In this document: positions 42,151 through 51,633 of the stretch, in pieces
How positions within the stretch are numbered: position 1 is the first letter of the stretch
Layout of the letters: each line of letters starts with the position of its first letter
From: Alphaproteobacteria bacterium UBA1301
Lineage (GTDB): Bacteria; Pseudomonadota; Alphaproteobacteria; Micropepsales; Micropepsaceae
Assembly (NCBI GenBank): GCA_002307725.1
Contig: DBUB01000008.1
Location: forward strand, 32,329 to 96,328
Length of the DNA stretch: 64,000 bases
Direction: 5' to 3'
The notes under the pieces: model-generated
Seen by the model: only the letters and a program-made list of their open reading frames with translations
Told to the model about the DNA's origin: nothing
Database searches by the model: none
Made by a program: the position numbers and the translations under genes

Positions 42151-42954
42151 TTATAAGTCAAAGATGCCGCAGGCGTAGTCTTCGGTTCCGCCGCCAGGAA
42201 CGGGGTAGCCACGAGGCGCCGATAGCACCGACGAGGCGCCGATGCGCGTTTCATGACGGTGATGGGTATGCCCGTGAACCCACACGAGCGGTGGCCAGAC
42301 CTTTATCTCCGCACGTAAATCGGACGCATAGGCCATTGCCAGCGCGGCCGTCCGTTCCCCTAAGGCTTCCGGAATCGGGGCGTGATGGGTCACCACCAGG
42401 ATCTTCGGCTTGTTTTTGTCGGCGGCGAGGCGCTTCAGCTGAACGCCGAGCCAAGCCTTCTGCCGCTTGTGCATCGCGATGACCTGGGCCGGGCCGAACG
42501 GAGCACTGTCGTAGAGGATTTCCTTGTAGTCCTGCAACTGCTGTTCACTTCCTTGCTTGGCACCCGGAACGCGTAAAGCATAGTCCGTCCATAGCGTACA
42601 ACCGAGTACGAGCAGAAGCTCGCCCCCGAACCAGAAGCGCACAACGTTAGAATTGAGGTACAGTACGCGACCATCGGTGCGCCAGGCCGCCTGACGCAGC
42701 CGTGGCTCGAGATGCAGTAGATCGTGGCCATAGGCCTCGTGATTGCCGGCAACATAAACGGTCGGAAGACCAGTTAAACGCGCAATGGCATCCGCCCGTT
42801 CAACACCGCGCTCGGCGATATCTATGTCACCCGCCAACACGACGAGATCGGCCCCCATAGCAGGCGCCAGCACTTTTTCCGCCTCAAACAGTACCGCGGC
42901 GCCAGGACCGATTTCGAACTCATGATGCAGATCGCTCAAATACGCAATACGCAT
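42151..42954 (-). CDS. Calcineurin-like metallophosphoesterase
   Basis: About 267 residues from ATG 42954 (MRIAYLSDLHHEFEIG). Metal-binding motifs are in order: LSDLHHE (D-x-H), VLAGDIDIA (G-D), VAGNHEAYGHD (G-N-H-E), VVTHHAPIPE (H) and WVHGHTHHRHE (G-H-x-H). The set is complete, so it should be an active dinuclear metal phosphoesterase. The start lies 4 bp after the stop of the kinase-phosphatase gene, so the two are co-translated. The substrate is unknown. Confidence 0.88.
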   Translation of the reverse strand: MRIAYLSDLHHEFEIGPGAAVLFEAEKVLAPAMGADLVVLAGDIDIAERGVERADAIARLTGLPTVYVAGNHEAYGHDLLHLEPRLRQAAWRTDGRVLYLNSNVVRFWFGGELLLVLGCTLWTDYALRVPGAKQGSEQQLQDYKEILYDSAPFGPAQVIAMHKRQKAWLGVQLKRLAADKNKPKILVVTHHAPIPEALGERTAALAMAYASDLRAEIKVWPPLVWVHGHTHHRHETRIGASSVLSAPRGYPVPGGGTEDYACGIFDL

Positions 42955-42958
42955 ACCG

Positions 42959-44614
42959 CTACCGCATGAGCCACAGATAAAGGGTGGAGAGCGCAAACAT
43001 CACCGCCGCCGCCTGCCACAGCCACAAAGGATTGATCTGGAGCCGTATGCCCCCCGGCCGCATATCGCCGCGTACAAGGCCGTTGTGCAGTGCCGCTGCG
43101 AAGCTCGCTGCGTCGGCGAACCGGTCGGCAGGATTGGTCGAGATGGCCGCCTTCAGGCACAGACCAAGCCACACTGGCAGGTCGGGCCTGAGGCGCTTGA
43201 GCGGCACGCGCTCACCTTGGCCGAACGGAAATCTGCCACGCGTAAACATACGGTAGATGGTGACGCCGAGCGAGAACACTTCGGTGCGCGCATTGGGTGC
43301 CGTGCCGGAAAACACTTCGGGCGCCATATAACGTGTGGTACCCCCCAACCGGTCCTCTTCGGGATCATCGATGCCGACGAGATAGGCAAGCCCCAAATCC
43401 AAAAGAATTACATTACCGTCGCTGAGCAGCATCACGTTCTCGGGCTTGATGTCGCGATGAACAACCCCATGCTTAGCGAGCTCGGTGACCGCACTGCAAA
43501 GCTTCAAAGCAACCCCGCAACCTTCCGCCAGTGAAACGCGCGGCGGATGCAGAAGCCGCCATTCCAGCGTATCGCCTTTGTAGAACGGCATCGCCAGGTA
43601 CAGGCAGGTTTGCCGGTCGCCCGGAATGTCGAGATAACGCGCCACACACTCCGAGCGGATTGTCGTGCCGACCCAAGCTTCGCGCAGGAACCCGGCGCGA
43701 AATACCTGATCAGTCAGCATCGAAGGTAGCGGGAATTTCAGCACCACCTCGGCGCTGTTGGCCTCATCGCGCGCCCGCTTGAGCAGCGTATAACGGCCGC
43801 GATTGATGGTGCGCCCGATACGAAAACCGTCAAGCAGATCGCCGTCCTGCGGCGGCTTGCGAATGGGCAGATCGGCAAACCGAGCTGAGACATCGTCATA
43901 AGCCAGCCGTGGCAAATCAACGAGGTCGACAACCATCACACTGGCGGTGTGATTGGGGAACACTTCGGCCATGAACGCTTTGATCTGTTGCGCCACCGTC
44001 TTCGGATCGCCCGCAACACCCAGAACCGACAGATTGGCCGCCGCGTCGAAGCAGTCTGCGGCTCCCGCGCTGAGCAAAATGAAGCGGTCGCCTTCCTGCA
44101 CATCCGTCTCGATACGCTCGATCTGCAAGGCCTCGTCAGAACCCAAGAGGCGCCTGCCTTCCGAGCGAAAGCGATCGGGCGTCAGCGGACTGATCTCGCC
44201 GTGACGGCAACTGTAGATGCGACAATCGCCGATATGCAGTACCGCAATGCGCCGCCCGGCAAACAGAATGGCAGAAAACGACGAATGCAAACCACGCCCG
44301 GTACGGCTGGCGACCGACTGGCTGTGTAACCAGCTGTTGATGCTCGACAATGACCGAGCCGCCGCGCGGGCCGGGCTCAACGCCTCGCCGGCACCGAAAT
44401 AGCCTTCGGCAAACCCATTGACAGCGATTTGGGCCGCTTCCCACGAACCATCGGCCGTGGCGATGGCCGCAACAACGCCCCGGCCGGGGCTGCCGAGATC
44501 GTCACCGCTGTAGAGGCCGTAGAAATCAGGCGAAGCCGTTCCGACGTGGCGCGTGGCTGTGCCGATCGCCAGCGACCAGCTGCTCCCTTTCAACAAGTCC
44601 GCATCGTTAGCCAT
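42959..44614 (-). CDS. PP2C phosphatase-Ser/Thr kinase fusion, membrane anchored
   Basis: About 551 residues from ATG 44614. Residues 1-235 are a PP2C-type domain (FSAILFAGRRIAVLHIGDCRIY, then FILLSAGAADC), though the usual S-D-G metal motif reads S-A-G. Residues 260-525 are a protein kinase: lysine in VVLKFPL, catalytic loop VVHRDIKPENVMLL, D-L-G instead of D-F-G in ILLDLGLAYL, and TRYMAPEVFSG. The glycine loop is poor (INRGRYTL). A C-terminal membrane segment (LWLWQAAAVMFALSTLYLWL) anchors it. Similar fusions often sit by nitrogen-assimilation genes; here the neighbours are a permease and methylamine genes. It may both add and remove phosphate on an unknown target. Confidence 0.88.
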   Translation of the reverse strand: MANDADLLKGSSWSLAIGTATRHVGTASPDFYGLYSGDDLGSPGRGVVAAIATADGSWEAAQIAVNGFAEGYFGAGEALSPARAAARSLSSINSWLHSQSVASRTGRGLHSSFSAILFAGRRIAVLHIGDCRIYSCRHGEISPLTPDRFRSEGRRLLGSDEALQIERIETDVQEGDRFILLSAGAADCFDAAANLSVLGVAGDPKTVAQQIKAFMAEVFPNHTASVMVVDLVDLPRLAYDDVSARFADLPIRKPPQDGDLLDGFRIGRTINRGRYTLLKRARDEANSAEVVLKFPLPSMLTDQVFRAGFLREAWVGTTIRSECVARYLDIPGDRQTCLYLAMPFYKGDTLEWRLLHPPRVSLAEGCGVALKLCSAVTELAKHGVVHRDIKPENVMLLSDGNVILLDLGLAYLVGIDDPEEDRLGGTTRYMAPEVFSGTAPNARTEVFSLGVTIYRMFTRGRFPFGQGERVPLKRLRPDLPVWLGLCLKAAISTNPADRFADAASFAAALHNGLVRGDMRPGGIRLQINPLWLWQAAAVMFALSTLYLWLMR

Positions 44615-44692
44615 GACGATGCTCTGCCCCCGGAATGCGCGCGCCGTGCGGGATGATCCCACACGGCCGCGACAACCTAACGAACATTCTGC

Positions 44693-46078
44693 TTATTTCT
44701 TGACCGATTCGGCGGTCTCCATATCGCGTTCAATGCCCAGGATTGCTTGCGGCGCCCGCACCTTCAAGATGAAGTACCAGATCATACCGACCGCAATGTA
44801 GGTCAAAAAGATGTAAGGGAACAGATTGTAGGGGTACGCCGGGATCGGATACAGGCTGCCGCCCAGTGCGAATGCCATCAGGCCGGCACCCAAAAGTCCC
44901 ATCACGACGTCGCCGATTTTCAGCTCGCCCGTCTTCCTCAGATACAGCGGCGCCGCCACCGAGGTCAGGAAGTAGACGATGATGAAACCGAAGGACGCCA
45001 AAGTGCCCCACCAACCGAAGGTGCTGGTTTCGGAAAATCCCGCGAAGATCGCAGTGAGTACGAAATTCAATACCGCACCCACCACTAGAGCCGCTTGCGG
45101 TGTCTGGTGATCCTTGTGCACCATGCCCATCGACGAATGCAGAAACTGGTAGCGTCCAAGAGAGAACGTCATGCGGCCGAAGGCGTTGAGTGAGGCCAAA
45201 GCACAAGCAAAGCTCGATATCGAAGCGCCGAAATAGACCAGAGCAACAAGATACTTGCTGTCGCCAGACAGGATGTCGGCCATCGGCGCGCCGCTCTGCC
45301 CAAGTTTGACGCTGTCGTCGCCAAAACCCTGGGTGATGACGTACGTGGTGATGACGAAGAACAGGCCAGCCATCAGCGCCGTCAAGTTGATTGCTTTCGG
45401 AATAGCCTTGCCGGGATTGCGTGTTTCCTTGGCCAGCGTGGCCGCACTCTCAAAGCCGACATATGAGAAGATGCCGAACACAATTGCCTGCGCGAAGCCG
45501 GAATAATTCAAGTGCATCACGTCGAGCTGCTTCAGGTCGGGTTTGAAGCCGTACTTCGACAGCGCCATGAAGGCAACGCCCAGGATGATCACCACCGAAA
45601 TCGCTTCCAGCGTCAACCCGATACGGGCCGAAATGCGGATATCGCGTGCCGCAAACAGGAAGGCAATGGCCGACACCGCGGCGTAGTAGATGATGTTCGG
45701 GATCATGTAGGTAAACCCGAGCGAGATTAGCATCGTCTTCACGAAAATCGAGGTCGCTACGGTGAGTGCCATGGCGGTGAACAAATAGGCTGCCAGCATC
45801 GACCAGCCTGAAAGCATACCCCAAGACGGCCCCATGGATCGCGACACATAAAGGAAAAACGATCCCGCGTTAGGAATTCGCTTGGCCAGCTTGCCGACAT
45901 TGATGCCGACAATCAGGAGCGCGATGGTTGCTGCGATATACACCAGCCATGAGGCCGTGCCTGCCATGCCGGCCACAACGGCGACCGCAAGAGCCGGCGT
46001 CAGCGTAGGCGAAACGTTGGCGACCGACTGCCCGAGCGCCTCTATGAACGAAAGACTGTCTTTGCGTAGTTCCTGCAT
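44693..46078 (-). CDS. APC-superfamily amino acid/amine permease
   Basis: The 461-residue membrane protein has about 12 segments and the APC fold's first-helix motif in ALGQSVANVSPTLTPALAVAV, followed by KRIPNAGSFFLYVSRSMGPSWGMLSGW and FGIFSYVGFESAATLAKETRNPGKAIPKAI, all typical of amino acid permeases. It lies about 200 bp after purU on the same strand as gmaS-purU. Its substrate may be glutamate, an amine or a glutamyl compound tied to the methylamine pathway; this is inferred from position only. The 46079-46276 spacer holds no gene and probably its promoter. Confidence 0.85.
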   Translation of the reverse strand: MQELRKDSLSFIEALGQSVANVSPTLTPALAVAVVAGMAGTASWLVYIAATIALLIVGINVGKLAKRIPNAGSFFLYVSRSMGPSWGMLSGWSMLAAYLFTAMALTVATSIFVKTMLISLGFTYMIPNIIYYAAVSAIAFLFAARDIRISARIGLTLEAISVVIILGVAFMALSKYGFKPDLKQLDVMHLNYSGFAQAIVFGIFSYVGFESAATLAKETRNPGKAIPKAINLTALMAGLFFVITTYVITQGFGDDSVKLGQSGAPMADILSGDSKYLVALVYFGASISSFACALASLNAFGRMTFSLGRYQFLHSSMGMVHKDHQTPQAALVVGAVLNFVLTAIFAGFSETSTFGWWGTLASFGFIIVYFLTSVAAPLYLRKTGELKIGDVVMGLLGAGLMAFALGGSLYPIPAYPYNLFPYIFLTYIAVGMIWYFILKVRAPQAILGIERDMETAESVKK

Positions 46079-46276
46079 GACACCGCTCTCCAGCTTATCG
46101 CACTAACGTGCAGATTTCCCATTGCTCAAATGATCTCGATGCAATTCGTGTACCGCGCCCGTACCAACACGACTTCAATCCCTTAGCGGGATGCGCTGCA
46201 TGAGAAACGATTACGTTGCCGATCAATTGGAACACACTGCCTTCAAACATAGCGCGTCGTTCCATGACCGGGCCCA

Positions 46277-47134
46277 TCATCGCCGAAAGACGACGCATCG
46301 CGCACCGGCCGGCAGCACACGATTTTCAACATGGTATTGTACGGCTCGCGCCAGCACGACGCTCTCGACATCGCGGCCGAGCGCGATGAAGTCCTCCGGC
46401 GTGTGGGTATGATCGACGCGCTGTACGGCCTGCTCAATGATCGGACCTTCATCGAGATCAGCAGTGACGTAATGGCCAGTGGCACCGATGATCTTGACGC
46501 CGCGCTGATGCGCTTGGTGATAGGGTTTGGCGCCCTTGAAGCTCGGCAGAAACGAGTGGTGGATGTTGATACAGCGCCACGACAGCGCACGGCACATGTC
46601 GGTCGAAAGAACTTGCATGTAGCGCGCCAATACGACCAGATCGATATTCAGGCGATCGACCATTTCGATAATGCGCGCTTCTTGTTCCGCCTTGGTTTCC
46701 TTGGTCACTGGCAAATGGTGGAACGGGATGCCATGCCACTCGACGATGCGCTGCAGATCCGGGTGATTGGAGACCACGGCTGGAATTTCGATCGGCAGTG
46801 TACCGGTGCGATAGCGGTAGAGGAGATCGTTCAGGCAGTGGTCGAACTTGGAGACCAGAATTAGAACGCGCGATTTGACGCTGGAATCGACGATGCGCCA
46901 ATCCATCTGGAACCGTTCGGCCACTTCCGTGAACTCGAACCGTAGTTTTTTGATTCCTTCGGGGGCATCGAGAAACACTGTCCGCATGAAAAAGCGGCCG
47001 GTGATGGCATCGCCGAAATGCGCCGATTCCGTGATGAACAACCCGCGCGAAGCCAGAAACCCCGAAACCGCGGCCACAATCCCGACGGCATCGGGACAGG
47101 AAATCGTGAGAATGAGGGGTTTGGTGTCGGCCAT
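46277..47134 (-). CDS. purU: Formyltetrahydrofolate deformylase
   Basis: PurU hydrolyses 10-formyl-tetrahydrofolate to formate and free tetrahydrofolate. About 285 residues from ATG 47134, with an N-terminal ACT domain (ILTISCPDAVGIVAAVSGFLASRG) and a C-terminal formyltransferase fold: VLILVSKFDHCLNDLLYR, LVVLARYMQVLS, and the catalytic INIHHSFLPSFKGAKPYHQA and GATGHYVTADLDEGPII. It starts 4 bp after gmaS, so it is in the same transcript. Together with folD at 61036 it would release the methylamine carbon as formate and recycle folate. Confidence 0.94.
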   Translation of the reverse strand: MADTKPLILTISCPDAVGIVAAVSGFLASRGLFITESAHFGDAITGRFFMRTVFLDAPEGIKKLRFEFTEVAERFQMDWRIVDSSVKSRVLILVSKFDHCLNDLLYRYRTGTLPIEIPAVVSNHPDLQRIVEWHGIPFHHLPVTKETKAEQEARIIEMVDRLNIDLVVLARYMQVLSTDMCRALSWRCINIHHSFLPSFKGAKPYHQAHQRGVKIIGATGHYVTADLDEGPIIEQAVQRVDHTHTPEDFIALGRDVESVVLARAVQYHVENRVLPAGARCVVFRR

Positions 47135-47138
47135 TGGT

Positions 47139-48440
47139 CTAGCAATCAAGCGTGTTTTCACGCTCCCAGGACGAGGCGTGCGACATGAAGGAGTTCCATT
47201 CCCGCATTTTCAATTTCACGTATGAATCGACGAAGGCACTGCCGAAGCCGGCGCGCACGACCTCTGACTTCTCGAACAGACGCAGCGCATCGAGCAGGTT
47301 AAGCGGCAGCTTCTTCACATCCTTGAGCTTGTGGCCTTCCGCGTACATGTCGATGTCGAGTCGTGCGCCCGGGTCGCGCTTGTTGGCGATACCGTCGAGA
47401 CCAGCCACCAGCAACGCGGCGGGGGCGAGATAGGGATTGGTGGCACCATCGAGCAGACGGAATTCGAACCGGCCCTTACCCGGAATGCGAATCATATGGG
47501 TGCGGTTGTTGCCGGTGTAAGTCACCGTGTTGGGGGACCAAGTGGCGCCCGACGTCGTGACCGGCGCGTTGATGCGCTTGAAGCTGTTTATCGTCGGATT
47601 GAAGATAGCACAGAGGGCGTCGGCGGAATGAACCATGCCGCCGATGAAGTTATAGCCGACCTTGGAAACGCCGAGTTCGCCTTCCGGATCGTAAAATGCG
47701 TTCTTGGCTCCGCTCCAAAGACTGGCGTGAATGTGGCAGCCGTTCCCGGTGAGGTTATTGAATGGCTTGGGCATGAAAGTGGCGCGCATGCCGTGCTGTT
47801 CGGCCAACGTCTTGACCATGTATTTGAAGAACACGTGGCGATCCGCGGTCAGCAGCACATCGTCGAATTCCCAGTTCATTTCAAACTGGCCGTTGGCGTC
47901 CTCATGATCGTTCTGGTAGGGCTTCCAGCCCATGGTCAGCATGGCGTCGCAAATCTGTTTGATCAGATCGTAGCGGCGCATCAGCGCCAGCTGGTCATAA
48001 CAAGGTTTGGCCTGGGTATCGGCACCATCGGCAATGCGCGACCCGTCTTTGTCGAGCAGGAAGTATTCGCATTCGACACCGGTCTTGAGCTGATAGCCGA
48101 GGGCTTTGGCCTTCGCGATCTGCGTCTTCAAAAGGTGGCGCGGCGCATCGGGAACCGGCTTGCCGCCACAGACCAGATCGGAGGCCAACCAGCCGACTTC
48201 CGGCTTCCACGGCAGTTGGATCAGACTGGTGGGATCGGGAACCGCCAACATGTCCGGATAGGCCGGCGTCATATCGAGATAGGTAGCGAAGCCGGCGAAA
48301 CCCGCCCCGTTTTGCTGCATGTCGCTAATGGCAGCCGCCGGCACCAGCTTGGCTCGGGTGAACCCAAACAAATCGACATAGGAAATCAGGAAATATCGGA
48401 TGCCACGCTCATCCGCGATTTTCGCCAAGTCTTGCGCCAT
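47139..48440 (-). CDS. gmaS: Gamma-glutamylmethylamide synthetase (GlnT-type)
   Basis: GmaS joins methylamine and glutamate with ATP. The protein is about 433 residues from ATG 48440, which has AGAGG upstream; the frame extends 67 codons further but into the regulatory spacer. It is glutamine-synthetase-like (type III annotation): YFLISYVDLFGFTRAKLVP, GVECEYFLLD, NDHEDANGQFEMNWEF and NLTGNGCHIHASLW, and it lacks the C-terminal adenylylation tyrosine region of ordinary GlnA. The mgs and mgd genes across the divergent promoter argue for methylamine rather than ammonia as the substrate. It is transcribed with purU. Confidence 0.88.
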   Translation of the reverse strand: MAQDLAKIADERGIRYFLISYVDLFGFTRAKLVPAAAISDMQQNGAGFAGFATYLDMTPAYPDMLAVPDPTSLIQLPWKPEVGWLASDLVCGGKPVPDAPRHLLKTQIAKAKALGYQLKTGVECEYFLLDKDGSRIADGADTQAKPCYDQLALMRRYDLIKQICDAMLTMGWKPYQNDHEDANGQFEMNWEFDDVLLTADRHVFFKYMVKTLAEQHGMRATFMPKPFNNLTGNGCHIHASLWSGAKNAFYDPEGELGVSKVGYNFIGGMVHSADALCAIFNPTINSFKRINAPVTTSGATWSPNTVTYTGNNRTHMIRIPGKGRFEFRLLDGATNPYLAPAALLVAGLDGIANKRDPGARLDIDMYAEGHKLKDVKKLPLNLLDALRLFEKSEVVRAGFGSAFVDSYVKLKMREWNSFMSHASSWERENTLDC

Positions 48441-48792
48441 CGGAACCTCTGCTCGGGGCGTGCCGGAAAGGGCACAGTGATTGCAGGGGAATTCGACACC
48501 GGTTGAGAACACCGAGTCAAATATCAAGAAACATTTTTTACTGTCATTACACGCAAGTGCGGCATTATTGACCACCCGAAAAATGTTGAAATTGCCGAAA
48601 ATGGGCGTTTTTTCAGCAAATTGCCGCCTTTTTGCATGCATGATTAGCGCTGCGGCATTTCCTATCAGGAAAAAATATTGAACTGTGTTGACGAGGTGGA
48701 AGCCGCATTGCTACGTTTGAGACCGAACAATCGGCCGGTCGCGCTCCTATCTTTTGATCAGAAAGTGAGCAGATTCGGCAGGAGGTCAATAA
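48441..48792. promoter_or_regulatory. Divergent regulatory region gmaS/mgsA
   Basis: The spacer controls both arms of the methylamine cluster. TTGACG (48688-48693) and CTACGT (48711-48716), 17 bp apart, form a plausible alphaproteobacterial promoter toward mgsA. AGGAGGT (48779-48785) is a perfect ribosome site for ATG 48793. Candidate operators: AAATTGCCG twice (48589-48597 and 48618-48626, 29 bp apart), TGCGGCATT twice (48558-48566 and 48651-48659) and the palindrome TGCATGCA (48633-48640). Binding by the GlxA-type or XRE-cupin regulator is inferred. Confidence 0.5.
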
Positions 48793-49689
48793 ATGTGCGG
48801 AATCGCCGGGATATTCTTCAAAGGGGCCAACTCTAACCAAGTGCTGGGTAAGGCACTGGTCGATATGCTCGACGGCTGCCAGCACCGCGGCCCCGACTCC
48901 ACCGGCTTCGCTTTATATAAAGAAGGCATCGACGGCCTCCGGCTGCGTTTCCTCGTCGAGCCGGAGGACGAGCAGGCGCCGCGCCGCATTCGCGCCGCCC
49001 TGGCCGCACAAGGCGCCCGTATCGAGCGCGAGACCCGCGAAGGTGTCAGCTTCGTGTTCGACGTGGCATTCGAAGGGGAAATCCGCCCCTTCGCCTATGC
49101 CATGGAACATGCCGCCAAGTTGGTTTCGATGGGTACCAGCCTCGACATCATCAAAGATGTTGGCTCGAGCCACGACCTCGATTCGATCTATCACGTCGGT
49201 GAAGTGCACGGCTCGCACGGCATCGGCCATGTCCGCCTGGCGACGGAATCGGACGTCAAACCGGAATCGGCACATCCCTTCTGGGCCACTGGATTTGCCG
49301 ACATCGCCATCGTCCACAATGGCCAGATCACCAATTACTGGAAGATGCGCCGACGCCTCGAAGCGCGCGGCTTCGAATTTCGTACCGACAACGATAGCGA
49401 ACTGATCGCGGTCTATCTCGCCGACAAGATGGCCCACGGTACGCCGCTGGAGACCGCGCTCGAAGAATCGGTCGACGATCTCGACGGCACCTTCTCGTTC
49501 CTGGTCTCCACCAAGAACGGCATCGGCTATGCGAAGGATCGCCTCGCGGCCAAACCGATGGTTATGTACGAGGACGAACAGCTCGTGGCCATCGCCTCCG
49601 AAGAAGTTTCCCTCAACAGGCTCTTTCCCGGCCGACCATTGGCCACCACCGAGCCCGCACCAGGCACTCACCGCACATGGTCACGATAG
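48793..49689 (+). CDS. mgsA: N-methylglutamate synthase amidotransferase subunit (GlxB)
   Basis: The 298-residue protein is a class II glutamine amidotransferase: the catalytic N-terminal cysteine is in MCGIAGIF, followed by LDGCQHRGPDSTGF, GHVRLATESDVKPESAHPF and NDSELIAVYLADKM. It corresponds to domain 1 of glutamate synthase made as a separate chain, known as MgsA or GlxB. It would take the methylamine group from gamma-glutamylmethylamide. It has an excellent ribosome site (AGGAGGT) and overlaps the next gene by 13 bp. Confidence 0.9.
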   Translation: MCGIAGIFFKGANSNQVLGKALVDMLDGCQHRGPDSTGFALYKEGIDGLRLRFLVEPEDEQAPRRIRAALAAQGARIERETREGVSFVFDVAFEGEIRPFAYAMEHAAKLVSMGTSLDIIKDVGSSHDLDSIYHVGEVHGSHGIGHVRLATESDVKPESAHPFWATGFADIAIVHNGQITNYWKMRRRLEARGFEFRTDNDSELIAVYLADKMAHGTPLETALEESVDDLDGTFSFLVSTKNGIGYAKDRLAAKPMVMYEDEQLVAIASEEVSLNRLFPGRPLATTEPAPGTHRTWSR

Positions 49690-51632
49690 ATCTTGCCGTT
49701 ACCCCGGTTCGTGAAGCAAATGAAACGATGCGCGCGGCGGCTGCCCGCGGCGAAGACATCGAAATCGCCAATCCCGATGCGCGCCATCATATCGGCGTCG
49801 GCCTGATTGCACCCGTCCGCGTGAAGGTGAAGGGCTCAGCGGGCTATTTTTGCGCCGGGCTCTCGCATGGCGCCGATTTCGAAGTCGACTCCAATGTCGG
49901 CTGGGGCGTCGGCGACTCGATGTATGCGGGATCGGTCGTGGTCGGCGGTAATGCCGGTGCCATCGCCGGTGTGGCCTTGCGCGGCGGCGAAGTGGTCGTC
50001 AAAGGCAATATCGGCAGTCGCGCCGGACAAGTGATGAAGTCTGGTACCCTGCTCTGCTGCGGCAACGCCAGCTTTCTTGCCGGCTACATGATGTATGGCG
50101 GCCGCCTGATCATTCTGGGCGATTCCGGCGAGCGCGTCGGCGAAGACATGAGCGGCGGCGAAGTTTTCGTCGGTGGCAAGGTGGCAAACCTCGGTGCCGA
50201 CGCCAAGTTTGCCGATATCACCGATCAGGACCTGGACGAAATCAATGCCTTCTTGCAGAAATACGACATAGTCTTTACCGGCAACTTCAAGAAGATCGTC
50301 AGCGCCGGTACCAAGCTGCACTACGGCGCCACCGAACCGATCACACGGCCGCAGCCGCATACCGTCTTCAGCGCTGAAGGCGTCTACTGGAACCCCAAAG
50401 TCACTGAAGACATCGCCGTCAAAAGCCAAATCGGGCGCTATCGCATCCGCGGCTACGGCGCGGCAAAGGCTGTACCACACTTCACTGACATCGCCTTGAA
50501 GCTCGATCCCAATCGCATCGGCGCTGGTGACCCGCTAAAGTCCGTCAACCTCGCCATGGTTTTGGGCAACCGCTTTGGGGCCAAGCCGCTCAATCTATCC
50601 ATGCCGGTGCTGATCGCGCCGATGAGCTACGGCGCCCTGTCAAAATCGACCAAAATCGCACTGGGCCGCGCCTCGCGACTTTCCGGCATCGTTGAGAACA
50701 CCGGCGAAGGCGGCATGCTGCCCGAAGAGCGCGCCGAAGCCGCCCAGCTGATCTTTCAGTGCCTGTCCGGCCGTCTCGGTTGGAATATCCACGACATGCT
50801 ACGCGCCGACGCCCTTGAGATCTATATCTCGCAAGGCGCCAAGCCAGGCCTCGGCGGTCAGTTGATGGCCAAAAAGGTAACAAAGGAACTGGCTGCGATC
50901 CGCGGCATTCCGGCGGGCATCGATCTGCGCTCGCCATCGCGCCATCCCGACATTCTGGGTGCCGACGACCTCGTCATCAAGGTGGAGGAACTGCGCGAAG
51001 CGACCGGCTACACCAAACCGATCTCGATCAAGATGGGCGCGGGGCGTGTACGCGACGATATCAAAATCGCCTACAAGGACGGCTTCGATTTTGTGCAACT
51101 CGACGGTTTGCAGGGCTCTACCGGTGCGGCTTCCACTGAAGTCTTGGAGAATGTCGGCATTCCGACCCTCGCCGCGATCCAGGAAGCCCTCGACGGCCTG
51201 AATGATATCGGCCACAAGGGTGACATGCCGATCGTCTTAATGGGCGGCATCAAGGACGGCGTCGATGCGGTCAAGGCACTGGCGCTCGGTGCCAGTGCGG
51301 TGGCGATGGGCACGGCAGCACTAATTGCCGGCGGTTGCATCTCGTGCATGCAATGCCATGTTGGCAATTGCGTCACCGGTATCGCCACCCAGGACCCCGA
51401 ACACGAAGCCCGCTATAAGCTCGACCGGCAGGCCTTGGCGATCCATCGCTTCCTCGAAGCCGTGCGCTGGCAGATCGCGGCCCTGACCGCCGCCCTTGGC
51501 CATAGCGATTTCCGGCAGTTGTCACGCGACGATCTGGTGGCATTGACCCCGGAAGCGGCAGCCATCACCGGCCTTCCGTATGATCCGGATTATCGTGGCG
51601 TGGCCGGCGAATTTCACACCAAGGTGGCATGA
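49677..51632 (+). CDS. Fused GlxC-GlxD (MgsB-MgsC) N-methylglutamate synthase subunit
   Basis: The 651-residue protein joins two units that are normally separate. Residues 1-225 form the GXGXG right-handed helix domain (glutamate synthase domain 3), with repeats such as GGNAGAIAGVALRGGEVVVKG and GDSGERVGEDMSGGEVFVGG. Residues 255-651 form the FMN-binding synthase domain with APMSYGALS, GEGGMLPEER, VQLDGLQGSTGA and the iron-sulfur cysteines in GGCISCMQCHVGNCVTG. The frame is open across the join. It would form N-methylglutamate together with MgsA. The domain order is B then C, so the fusion follows the usual gene order. Confidence 0.88.
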   Translation: MVTIDLAVTPVREANETMRAAAARGEDIEIANPDARHHIGVGLIAPVRVKVKGSAGYFCAGLSHGADFEVDSNVGWGVGDSMYAGSVVVGGNAGAIAGVALRGGEVVVKGNIGSRAGQVMKSGTLLCCGNASFLAGYMMYGGRLIILGDSGERVGEDMSGGEVFVGGKVANLGADAKFADITDQDLDEINAFLQKYDIVFTGNFKKIVSAGTKLHYGATEPITRPQPHTVFSAEGVYWNPKVTEDIAVKSQIGRYRIRGYGAAKAVPHFTDIALKLDPNRIGAGDPLKSVNLAMVLGNRFGAKPLNLSMPVLIAPMSYGALSKSTKIALGRASRLSGIVENTGEGGMLPEERAEAAQLIFQCLSGRLGWNIHDMLRADALEIYISQGAKPGLGGQLMAKKVTKELAAIRGIPAGIDLRSPSRHPDILGADDLVIKVEELREATGYTKPISIKMGAGRVRDDIKIAYKDGFDFVQLDGLQGSTGAASTEVLENVGIPTLAAIQEALDGLNDIGHKGDMPIVLMGGIKDGVDAVKALALGASAVAMGTAALIAGGCISCMQCHVGNCVTGIATQDPEHEARYKLDRQALAIHRFLEAVRWQIAALTAALGHSDFRQLSRDDLVALTPEAAAITGLPYDPDYRGVAGEFHTKVA

Positions 51633-51633
51633 T

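Noticed and set aside
47139..48440. Housekeeping glutamine synthetase
   Set aside because: It lacks the GlnA adenylylation region and stands next to the methylglutamate genes, which favours gamma-glutamylmethylamide synthetase.
47331..48506. 391-codon plus-strand frame opposite gmaS
   Set aside because: It mirrors the glutamine-synthetase-like gene and has no recognisable domain or ribosome site.
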